Made by a program: the position numbers and the translations under genes. From contig CAYOJD010000020.1 of the NCBI GenBank assembly GCA_964404205.1, forward strand, positions 1 to 31,551: 31,551 nt of DNA, given 5' to 3'. This stretch comes from CAZWBR01 sp964404205. GTDB taxonomy: Bacteria > Bacteroidota > Bacteroidia > Bacteroidales > Prolixibacteraceae. Below are positions 23,566 through 30,581 of the stretch, one piece after another. The first letter of the stretch is position 1; each line of letters opens with the position of its first letter. The notes under the pieces were generated by a model, which had not been told where the DNA came from, did not search any database, and was given only the letters and a program-made list of their open reading frames with translations.

Positions 23566-23770
23566 TCAATAGCCAATGAAGTGCCCTTTCCCGGAAACGG
23601 GAAACCGCCAAATGGTTTTCATGAGCAGATTCTCAAGTTGAGCAACCGCCAAATGGTTTTAAATTGCCCTTGCTGAACCTCAGCAAATGCCAAATGGTTT
23701 TAAATTGCCCTTGCTGAACCTCAGCAAATGCCAAATGGTTTTCAGGAGCCGATTTTGGAAGAAGGGAATA
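23566..23770. repeat. 41-bp tandem repeat array with conserved dyad position
   Basis: The core GCCAAATGGTTTT starts at 23607, 23648, 23689 and 23730, exactly 41 bp apart each time. The second and third units are identical over all 41 bp; the first and fourth share a different continuation (TTTTCAtGAGCaGATT versus TTTTCAgGAGCcGATT). Three units contain a dyad centred at offset 30: CTCAA-g-TTGAG in the first and TTGCTGA-acc-TCAGCAA in the second and third. The 41 bp before the first core lack the core but hold TTTCCCG-gaaa-CGGGAAA with nearly the same centre offset (29.5). The period is not a multiple of three, and no gene spans the array. Confidence 0.85.
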
Positions 23771-23878
23771 GCCGATCGACCTATCACGCGGGGAGCAGGT
23801 TCACGGCCAACGGGTAAGAAATCGTGCTGTTGGTGGTCAAAACTTACTATTTTCAGTTTCAGCAGCAAAACAATTTTT
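23771..23878. other. Non-coding spacer between the repeat array and the bifunctional nuclease promoter
   Basis: Together with the repeats this completes a 406-bp gene-free stretch between the dcp terminator and the next gene. No hairpin, operator or coding signal was recognised in this part. Confidence 0.5.
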
Positions 23879-23886
23879 TATATTTG
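23879..23886 (+). promoter_or_regulatory. -7 promoter element of the bifunctional nuclease operon
   Basis: TATATTTG matches TAnnTTTG, with TTT (23857-23859) 19 bp upstream. It lies 28 bp before the ATG and downstream of the 41-bp repeat array. Confidence 0.65.
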
Positions 23887-23914
23887 TTCACTTATCAAAA
23901 ATCCATTCTTCTGA

Positions 23915-24511
23915 ATGAAAAAAGTGAAACTCAACATTCTCGGGTTGTCATACAGTCAGGCTCAATCGGGTGCTTATGCCCTTGTGCTTTCCGAAGCTGA
24001 AGGAACCCGCAGGATTCCTATTATTATTGGTGCTGTTGAGGCGCAAGCCATTGCCATTCAGCTCGAAGGGCTTAAGCCTCCGCGACCGCTCACCCACGAT
24101 CTCTTTCTGAATATAGCTTTAGCGTTCAGTATCGAAATTACCGAAGTCTTTATTCATAAGCTGGAAGAGGGGATTTTTTATGCTGAGATTACGTTAAGGC
24201 AGGAAAATCAAACGATTCGGGTCGATTCCCGAACCTCTGATGCCATCGCGCTGGCCCTGCGTTTCGAATGCCCGGTTTACACCACAGCCGAAATTATGGA
24301 CAAAGCCGGGATAATTCTGGAGTTGGATGAAGCCGAAGAGCACGACGGGCACGATGCCGACGACGAACCCTTGAGCGATGCAAAACACAATTATGCCGAC
24401 TTTTCGACAGAGGAGCTTACATCGCTACTCGATGGGGCCATTCACGACGAAGATTATGAACGGGCATCGGAAATCAGGGACGAGATCAACAAAAGAAAAA
24501 GCACCAAATAA
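23915..24511 (+). CDS. Bifunctional nuclease (BFN/DUF151) domain protein with C-terminal UvrB/UvrC motif
   Basis: 198 residues. Residues about 1-135 match the BFN/DUF151 family: LGLSYSQAQSGAYALVLSEAEGTRRIPIIIG, VEAQAIAIQLEG, and the DSRTSDAIALALRFECPVYT motif. An acidic linker (about 140-160) leads to a UVR-type helical hairpin (EELTSLLDGAIHDEDYERAS). BFN proteins are reported to act on RNA and DNA in some bacteria and plants; here the role is unproven. The gene is 8 bp upstream of the nucleoside transporter gene, so the two are probably one transcript, which hints at nucleotide turnover. Confidence 0.85.
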   Translation: MKKVKLNILGLSYSQAQSGAYALVLSEAEGTRRIPIIIGAVEAQAIAIQLEGLKPPRPLTHDLFLNIALAFSIEITEVFIHKLEEGIFYAEITLRQENQTIRVDSRTSDAIALALRFECPVYTTAEIMDKAGIILELDEAEEHDGHDADDEPLSDAKHNYADFSTEELTSLLDGAIHDEDYERASEIRDEINKRKSTK

Positions 24512-24519
24512 TATTTTTC

Positions 24520-25962
24520 ATGAAAAAAGTTTCTTTCGGGATAGCGGCGCTGCTGATGCTTCTGATACCATCGGGCGGATGGGCACAGGCGGCTGATTCG
24601 CTCGGTCATGCTGTAGTTGCGGTAGCCCAGCCCTCACACGCACTGGAAGCCAATATTGAAACCAATCTTAGCTTCGCCTCCTTTTTTCGTGGCCTGGTGG
24701 GAATGATAACACTGCTTTTTATTGGATGGATTTTCAGTCAGAACCGTAGGGCTATCGACTGGCGTGGAGTAGGAATAGGGTTACTGATTCAGGTGACGCT
24801 GGCCGTTGGGGTGCTATATGTCCCGTTTATACAGGGATTTTTCGAATTCTTTGGAAAGGTATTTGTGAAGATTCTCGATTTTACCCGCGATGGCAGTAAC
24901 TTCCTGTTGGGCGGGCTGATGAATACCCAATCGATTGGATATATATTCGCATTTCAGATTCTTCCTACCATCATATTCTTTTCGGCACTGACCAGTCTGC
25001 TCTTCTACCTGGGCATTATTCAGAAGGTGGTGTATGGTCTGGCCTGGTTGCTGACCAAAGCGTTGCGCATATCGGGTGCCGAAAGTCTGTCGGTAGCCGG
25101 AAATATTTTCCTGGGACAAACCGAAGCGCCGCTGATGATAAAAGAATACCTCGAAAAGATGAACCGTTCGGAAGTCTTTCTGGTGATGACCGGCGGGATG
25201 GCCACGCTGGCCGGCGGCGTATTGGCTGCCTATATCGATTTTCTGGGAGGTGGAGATCCCGCACAGCGGCTTCTCTTTGCCAAACACCTGCTTTCGGCCT
25301 CGGTAATGGCCGCACCCGGGGCCGTAGTCATTGCCAAGATTTTAGTCCCGCAGACTGAGCGAATCGAATCGAATGTTGAGATCACCAAAGAGAAGGTGGG
25401 TGAAAATATTCTGGATGCGATTTCGAACGGAACGACACAAGGGATTAAGCTGGCAGTAAATGTTGCCGGTATGTTGTTGGTATTTATTGCTTTTATGGCA
25501 TTCATCAACTATATTCTCGATGGATTTGTCGGCCGCTATACGGGTCTGAACAGGTGGGTTACAGCCATTACCGATGGTCAGTATACAGGTTTCAATCTAA
25601 AATTTATTCTGGGTTATCTTTTCTCGCCGCTGATGTGGCTCATTGGCGTATGCAAGGAAGATATCACGCTGGTTGGCCGTTTGATGGGCGAGAAGGTAAT
25701 TATCAATGAATTTATTGGCTATTCAAGTCTTGCATCGCTTAAAGCAGCAGGTGCTTTTGCCGAGATGAAGTCGGTGATTATGGCTACCTATATGCTTTGC
25801 GGTTTTGCCAATTTTAGTTCGATCGGTATTCAGATTGGCGGCATCGGCTCGCTGGCTCCTTCGCGGCGGGTATGGCTGTCGCAGTTTGGTTTGCGGGCAT
25901 TGCTGGCCGGTTCGATAGCTTCGCTGATGTCGGCCACCATTATTGGCGCCATTTTGGGATAA
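24520..25962 (+). CDS. Concentrative nucleoside transporter (NupC/CNT family)
   Basis: 480 residues. The first about 23 residues (MKKVSFGIAALLMLLIPSGGWAQ) look like a cleavable signal peptide, and about 30 polar residues follow before the first conserved membrane span. The CNT core starts at about residue 60 (FRGLVGMITLLFIGWIFSQNR). The family nucleoside/sodium-binding motif GQTEAPLMIKEYL is at about residues 204-216, and conserved C-terminal patterns (GYSSLASL, ALCGFANFSSIGIQIGG-like) follow. It imports nucleosides with sodium or protons. It sits between a nuclease-like gene and thyA, which fits a pyrimidine-salvage role. The signal-peptide-like N-terminus makes it longer than the about 400-residue enteric NupC. 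Confidence 0.9.
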   Translation: MKKVSFGIAALLMLLIPSGGWAQAADSLGHAVVAVAQPSHALEANIETNLSFASFFRGLVGMITLLFIGWIFSQNRRAIDWRGVGIGLLIQVTLAVGVLYVPFIQGFFEFFGKVFVKILDFTRDGSNFLLGGLMNTQSIGYIFAFQILPTIIFFSALTSLLFYLGIIQKVVYGLAWLLTKALRISGAESLSVAGNIFLGQTEAPLMIKEYLEKMNRSEVFLVMTGGMATLAGGVLAAYIDFLGGGDPAQRLLFAKHLLSASVMAAPGAVVIAKILVPQTERIESNVEITKEKVGENILDAISNGTTQGIKLAVNVAGMLLVFIAFMAFINYILDGFVGRYTGLNRWVTAITDGQYTGFNLKFILGYLFSPLMWLIGVCKEDITLVGRLMGEKVIINEFIGYSSLASLKAAGAFAEMKSVIMATYMLCGFANFSSIGIQIGGIGSLAPSRRVWLSQFGLRALLAGSIASLMSATIIGAILG

Positions 25963-25978
25963 GGCAATCCCCTTTTTT
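25956..25978 (+). terminator. Weak terminator or attenuator between the nucleoside transporter gene and thyA
   Basis: A 5-bp stem GGGAT (25956-25960) / ATCCC (25967-25971), 6-nt loop, then C and six T. It overlaps the transporter's stop codon and ends 15 bp before thyA. Read-through is likely, since no separate thyA promoter was found. Confidence 0.35.
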
Positions 25979-25992
25979 AATTTGACTTTTAT

Positions 25993-26787
25993 ATGAAACA
26001 ATATCTCGATTTATTGCAACATGTGCTCGATAACGGTGAGCAACGTGCTGACCGCACCGGTACCGGTACCATCAGTGTATTCGGGCATCAAATGCGGTTT
26101 AATCTCGAAACGGGTTTCCCGGTGTTGACCACCAAAAAACTTCACCTGAAATCGATTATCCATGAATTGCTTTGGTTTTTGGCCGGCGATACCAATATCA
26201 AATATTTAAAAGATAATGGTGTTCGGATATGGGATGAATGGGCCGATGCTGATGGCAATCTGGGCCATATTTACGGTTATCAATGGCGTTCGTGGCCTAC
26301 CCCCGATGGTCGGCATATCGACCAAATCAGCCAGCTGATAGCTGATATCCGGAACAATCCTACTTCGCGCCGTTTGATTGTGAGCGCCTGGAATGTGGGC
26401 GAACTGGATCAAATGAACCTTCCGCCATGCCATATACTGTTTCAGTTTTATGTAAACAACGGAAAACTTTCGTGCCAGTTGTACCAGCGAAGCGCCGACA
26501 TTTTTCTTGGCGTTCCGTTCAATATTGCTTCGTATGCCCTGCTGACCATGATGGTGGCGCAGGTGACAGGAGTTCGGCCGGGCGATTTTGTCTATACTTT
26601 GGGCGATGCCCATATCTACAATAACCACATCGAACAGGTGAAACTGCAATTGAGCCGCGAGCCTTATCCGCTTCCGCAGATGAGCATTAATCCGGATGTG
26701 ACATCGATTTTTGATTTCAAATACGATGATTTTCAGTTGGTCAATTACCAGTCTCACCCGCATATCAAAGGCGAAGTGTCGGTGTAG
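25993..26787 (+). CDS. thyA: Thymidylate synthase
   Basis: 264 residues, the length of the short ThyA class. Conserved throughout: DRTGTGTISVFGHQMRFNL, the SIIHELLWFL helix, YGYQWRSWPTPDGRHIDQI, the catalytic Cys146 in LPPCH, and QLYQRSADIFLGVPFNIASYALL with the dUMP-contacting Arg and Asp/Asn residues. It methylates dUMP to dTMP using methylene-tetrahydrofolate, producing dihydrofolate. The dihydrofolate reductase gene follows directly and would recycle that product. It lies 30 bp after the nucleoside transporter gene, so a shared transcript is plausible. Confidence 0.98.
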   Translation: MKQYLDLLQHVLDNGEQRADRTGTGTISVFGHQMRFNLETGFPVLTTKKLHLKSIIHELLWFLAGDTNIKYLKDNGVRIWDEWADADGNLGHIYGYQWRSWPTPDGRHIDQISQLIADIRNNPTSRRLIVSAWNVGELDQMNLPPCHILFQFYVNNGKLSCQLYQRSADIFLGVPFNIASYALLTMMVAQVTGVRPGDFVYTLGDAHIYNNHIEQVKLQLSREPYPLPQMSINPDVTSIFDFKYDDFQLVNYQSHPHIKGEVSV

Positions 26788-26834
26788 CGTTGCCCTTTCA
26801 AGAAAATATAATTACTTATCAAATTCAGAATCCC

Positions 26835-27329
26835 GTGATTTATCCCAATATCTCCATTATAGTTGCCATCGCACAGAATTTTGCCATCGGGAAAAACAAC
26901 GATTTGCTGTTTCACCTGCCCGACGATTTGAAGCGGTTTAAGAAAATCACCTCCGGTAAGGCTGTTATTATGGGAAAACGGACCCTTTTTTCGTTGCCTA
27001 ACGGACCGTTGCCCAACCGCAGAAACATTGTAATCTCTGATATTCCGGGCGAAACATTCCCGGGTTGCGAAATGGCTTATTCCATTGACGAGGCTGCCCG
27101 AATGGTTGCCGGCGAGCCTGAGGCATTTATTATTGGCGGGGGAATGATTTACCGGCAGTTTTACCCGTTGGCCGGCCGGTTATACCTGACACTGGTACAC
27201 CGCGATTTCGAGGCCGACACCTTTTTCCCGGAAATCGATTGGAAGGAATGGATAGAGGAGTTTCGTGAAGAGCATCACGACGAGAAGAATGGGTTCGGTT
27301 ATGCCTATCTGAATTTGGTCAGAAAATAG
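26835..27329 (+). CDS. folA: Dihydrofolate reductase
   Basis: 164 residues from the GTG at 26835-26837 (reading MIYPNISIIVAIAQNFAIG). An in-frame TTG at 26790 would add 15 unconserved residues, so the GTG fits the family's start and usual 160-165 length. Motifs: IGKNNDLLFHLPDDLKRFK with the catalytic acidic residue, VIMGKRTLFSLPNGPLPNRRNIVIS, and FIIGGGMIYRQFYPLAGRLYLT for NADPH binding. It reduces the dihydrofolate released by ThyA. It follows thyA by 47 bp and converges on queA with a 39-bp gap. Confidence 0.95.
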   Translation: MIYPNISIIVAIAQNFAIGKNNDLLFHLPDDLKRFKKITSGKAVIMGKRTLFSLPNGPLPNRRNIVISDIPGETFPGCEMAYSIDEAARMVAGEPEAFIIGGGMIYRQFYPLAGRLYLTLVHRDFEADTFFPEIDWKEWIEEFREEHHDEKNGFGYAYLNLVRK

Positions 27330-27368
27330 CTGAGTCCGTTAACCGGAGGGGGGCCACCGGTATTAGCA

Positions 27369-28595
27369 CTACAACATATAGAGGTTCGAGTCGCCGTAGC
27401 TGAGAAAACGATAGCCGTTGTTCAGCGCGTGATGGTAGATTCGTTTCCATTCGTCGCCCAGCAACGCTGAAATCAGCAGCAACAATGTGCTTTGCGGTTG
27501 GTGAAAATTGGTAACTATACCGGCGATAATTCGAAACTGATATCCGGGGAGAATGATAATCTGTGTTGAGGTATTCAGCACCGAAATCCCGTGACGAAGC
27601 ATATAGTCCGAAAGGATTGTCAACGCCTTTTTTGCCGATGGGGAGGGGTCACTGTTGTGGTAGGCTTCCCATTGGCTTACAGCCAGATTTACCGGCGAAA
27701 TGGCAGGATTTTCCGCTATCTTCCGGGCAATATGATAGAGGCTTTCCAGAGTCCGGACGGAAGTTGTCCCGACAGCAATCACTTTCCCATCGTGGCTGGC
27801 CAACCGATCGATAAATGGCTGCGAGACAGAGAAGTGTTCGGTGTGCATCAGATGTCCTCCAATGGTTTCGGCTTTAACCGGCTGAAAAGTACCGGCTCCA
27901 ACATGTAGTGTCACTTCCTCGCAGTCGATATGTTTGGCCGATAATGCTCTGAAAACCTTGTCGGTGAAGTGCAATCCGGCAGTAGGGGCAGCTACTGAGC
28001 CTTTTATCTTCGAATAGACAGTTTGATAAGTTTCAAGATCCTGTTCTTCGGCTTCGCGGTTCAGGTAGGGTGGGATCGGGATATTGCCGGCAGCTTCCAA
28101 AATTTCTGCAAAAGAAAAGTTTGGATTATCCCACGAAAAAACGACCTCCTGTCCGGCATCGAGCAGGCTTCCTTTTTGGGCTGACAGGGTTAATGGTTGC
28201 TCTTTGATTTCCAGCGACAATTCAAGCCTCTCCTCTTTCCATTTTTTCAGATTGCCAATCATACATTTCCAACGGCAATTTTGTGTTTGGGCAAAAGAGA
28301 GGGCGTAGTCGGACGGCTCGGACGGTTCCAGACAGAATATCTCAATCAACGCTCCTGTTTTTCTTCTGAAAAGCAGTCTGGCCCTAATGACGCGGGTATT
28401 GTTGAATACCAGCATGGCTCCGGAGGGGAGCAGGTCGGGCAGATCTTCAAACCTGCGGTCGGTAATCTGTCCGCGATGCCAGTAAAGCAGTTTCGACTGG
28501 TCGCGATGGGTCAGCGGATATTTGGCCACGTGCCCGTCGGGCAGCTCATAGGTGAAATCGTTGATTGAGATTGAAGATATTTTTTCGGAAAGCAT
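27369..28595 (-). CDS. queA: S-adenosylmethionine:tRNA ribosyltransferase-isomerase (long form)
   Basis: 408 residues, longer than the about 350-residue enzyme of enterics, as is common in Bacteroidota. Conserved: INDFTYELPDGHVAKYPLTHRDQSKLL, VFNNTRVIRARL, the AAPTAGLHFT catalytic motif, HVGAGTFQPVKAE, VGTTSVRTLESL, FHQPQSTLLLLISALLGDEW and the ending GYRFLSYGDSNLYML. It transfers the ribosyl moiety of S-adenosylmethionine to preQ1 in tRNA to form epoxyqueuosine. It lies 33 bp downstream of the Wzi-family gene on the same strand. Confidence 0.95.
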   Translation of the reverse strand: MLSEKISSISINDFTYELPDGHVAKYPLTHRDQSKLLYWHRGQITDRRFEDLPDLLPSGAMLVFNNTRVIRARLLFRRKTGALIEIFCLEPSEPSDYALSFAQTQNCRWKCMIGNLKKWKEERLELSLEIKEQPLTLSAQKGSLLDAGQEVVFSWDNPNFSFAEILEAAGNIPIPPYLNREAEEQDLETYQTVYSKIKGSVAAPTAGLHFTDKVFRALSAKHIDCEEVTLHVGAGTFQPVKAETIGGHLMHTEHFSVSQPFIDRLASHDGKVIAVGTTSVRTLESLYHIARKIAENPAISPVNLAVSQWEAYHNSDPSPSAKKALTILSDYMLRHGISVLNTSTQIIILPGYQFRIIAGIVTNFHQPQSTLLLLISALLGDEWKRIYHHALNNGYRFLSYGDSNLYML

Positions 28596-28628
28596 GATTA
28601 CAATTTGCGATTTTGTAAGTCAATGGAA

Positions 28629-30008
28629 TTAATAGTGGTAGCTGATCCCGGCGAAAAAGCCAAAACTGTTTTGGAGCATCTTGCCCTGATCTCCGGCTAT
28701 TCCGGCCCTGATTGTCAATGGCGATTTTTTGGGAGAATAGTTACATTCGGCAATAAACGAGAATTGACTGCGGGGTTCCGTGTAAGGAACAAAATAGGTT
28801 CCCAACTGATTGCTCCAGGTAAGCATCGATTTCCAGGTAACCTGTTCCGATACGGAGCCGCCTACCCCCAAATGGTGCATCACCATACGGTTGCTGTCGA
28901 ACCCGATACAGATTCCTTCATCGTTAAATACCGGAATGTACAGAGGCGAGCCAATGGTTTGACCGTAATTGGTATGCCCCGATTTGTACACCCAGTTGTT
29001 GAAGTAATCGTCTTTTCCACGTCCGCGTGGTTCCCCGTGTTTGGGGCCACTCTGGTTGGTGGTGTTCATAAATTCATAAACGATTTCGGAAAGAATACTG
29101 TTCTTTTTCTTTTTGATATGAATCCCCCAAAGTCCGTCGACAATATTGTTGAATTCCATTCCTGATTTGTCTTCAAACGGATGGTTCCAGTAGAACGTGA
29201 TGGTTTTGTTTGAATATTCTTTTTCGGCTTCAATAAAGTACATCCCCAGTGCATTTCCCGACACATTTTTCTGTTCGAAATCGGGTGCATTATGGCTACC
29301 TGCAATTCCAAAAATATATCTTGGATAATCTTCCCAGCCGGGCAGTTTGCCATATTCAGGCGATTCGCCCCCCCAGTAAACCAGATGCTCCAGTCCGACG
29401 GTGATTTGCCAGTCGTCCAGTTTGGCCCTTCCGGCCAATATTTTGTGATGAAGGTGTGCCAGTTTGATAAACTGATCGTCAGTCATGATGTTTTCCTGAT
29501 AAAGAGCCTTCAGGGAGAACCAATCTTTCCAGAAGCCTACCGGGATAAAGTCGTTGGTCGATATCGTGATGCCCGGCAGAGGCCGCGCATTGTTCGACCA
29601 GATATAGTTACCGTTGGCACTTGACAGTCCGCCAAACCTGACCGTTGGTGCTTTTGCGCCTATTTCGAACCTGACCCATTGGTTGCCAGTTCCGAACCAA
29701 AACTGGTTCATTTGCAGGTAGAGGGAGTCGCCCAGACCGAGGACGGCATTGACGCCGTAAGCCACTTGCCATTTTGCGGTCGAATCAACCTCATATCCAC
29801 GGATGGTACCGGCTTGCAGCAGTTGATAGCTATTGTTGGTTGCTTTGAAAATCCCATTCTGATTGCTGTGCATCCAGAAAGGAATGGAATCGGTTGTCGA
29901 CCAGTAGGTGTCGAACCGAAGCGAATAATCGGCGCGGAAGGTTTTTGGCTGAGGGAGGGCCATCAGTCCGATAGCCATCAAAACCAGAATTAGGGTGACT
30001 CTTTTCAT
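28629..30008 (-). CDS. Capsule-assembly Wzi-family outer-membrane protein
   Basis: 459 residues with a signal peptide (MKRVTLILVLMAIGLMALPQP). The body is a series of amphipathic strands with the patterns of the Wzi family: DSIPFWMHSNQNGIF near the N-terminus, RPLPGITISTNDFIPV, GLEHLVYWGG and YFNNWVYKSGHTNYGQTIGSPLY. The chain ends in an aromatic beta-barrel C-terminus (FFAGISYHY). In enterobacteria Wzi anchors capsule at the surface; in Bacteroidota the family is widespread and may serve other envelope roles. No capsule genes are nearby. The promoter directly abuts the rnpB terminator. Confidence 0.85.
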   Translation of the reverse strand: MKRVTLILVLMAIGLMALPQPKTFRADYSLRFDTYWSTTDSIPFWMHSNQNGIFKATNNSYQLLQAGTIRGYEVDSTAKWQVAYGVNAVLGLGDSLYLQMNQFWFGTGNQWVRFEIGAKAPTVRFGGLSSANGNYIWSNNARPLPGITISTNDFIPVGFWKDWFSLKALYQENIMTDDQFIKLAHLHHKILAGRAKLDDWQITVGLEHLVYWGGESPEYGKLPGWEDYPRYIFGIAGSHNAPDFEQKNVSGNALGMYFIEAEKEYSNKTITFYWNHPFEDKSGMEFNNIVDGLWGIHIKKKKNSILSEIVYEFMNTTNQSGPKHGEPRGRGKDDYFNNWVYKSGHTNYGQTIGSPLYIPVFNDEGICIGFDSNRMVMHHLGVGGSVSEQVTWKSMLTWSNQLGTYFVPYTEPRSQFSFIAECNYSPKKSPLTIRAGIAGDQGKMLQNSFGFFAGISYHY

Positions 30009-30046
30009 TCAGGAACGTATTAAACGTCAGTATTCGCAGGATTAGT

Positions 30047-30054
30047 CAAAGGTA
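30047..30054 (-). promoter_or_regulatory. -7 promoter element of the Wzi-family gene
   Basis: The minus strand reads TACCTTTG (TAnnTTTG). Its first T is the last T of the rnpB terminator tract. Confidence 0.55.
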
Positions 30055-30057
30055 AAA

Positions 30058-30436
30058 AAAATCGCAGGCCTGTAAGCCGGGTTCTGTTTTTCATTCTATC
30101 ATTTATCTGGGACTGTTGTCGCCAACAGCCTCTTGCAGCCTACCCCCTGCAATATCGTCTCCCGGAGGATACGAACCGGAGCGGGCAGCCCCGTGTCGGT
30201 ACCGACTTGCAGTATATTTGGCCTTACAACCCATGAGACGTACGGCTGACTGTGTTGCCACGGCCACCGGTGGGCTCTTGCCCCGCCTTTTCACCCTTAC
30301 CCATCCTTTCGGATAGGCGGTTATTTTCTGTTACGCTGCTACAGGTTTGCACCCGTCTTCCCGTTAGGAAGCATGGCACCCTATGTTGCCCGGACTTTCC
30401 TCCCCGAATAATCGGGGCGATAGAACAGCCTGCGAC
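30058..30436 (-). ncRNA. rnpB: RNase P RNA, bacterial type A
   Basis: The minus strand contains the universally conserved P4-region sequence GAGGAAAGTCCGGGCAACAT. It also has ACAGAAAATAACCGCC, the AGGGTGAAAAGGCGG element, and the 3' conserved ACAGAACCCGGCTTACAGGCC. The 5' TCGCAGGC (plus 30428-30435) pairs with the 3' GCCTGCGA (plus 30062-30069) as helix P1, which fixes both ends at about 375 nt. Eight T follow the P1 strand and would end transcription. It is the catalytic RNA that matures tRNA 5' ends. Confidence 0.97.
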
Positions 30437-30440
30437 GGCG

Positions 30441-30448
30441 CAAAAGTA
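30441..30448 (-). promoter_or_regulatory. -7 promoter element of rnpB
   Basis: The minus strand reads TACTTTTG (TAnnTTTG), five to six bases before the predicted RNA 5' end, the expected distance. Confidence 0.65.
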
Positions 30449-30581
30449 GTGATTTTTAATGTCAGCGCCCTGACGTTCGCTGTAAGATTTTAAAATGGCT
30501 TCAGGCTATCATCAAAACTTACGATTTGTCAGTCGGCGATTGACAATTTCGGATTTCCCGAAAGCCTTCCCCGGCAGGTTG

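Noticed and set aside
23566..23770. CRISPR array
   Set aside because: The shared core is only 13 bp and two of the intervening segments are identical, unlike unique spacers; no cas genes are present.
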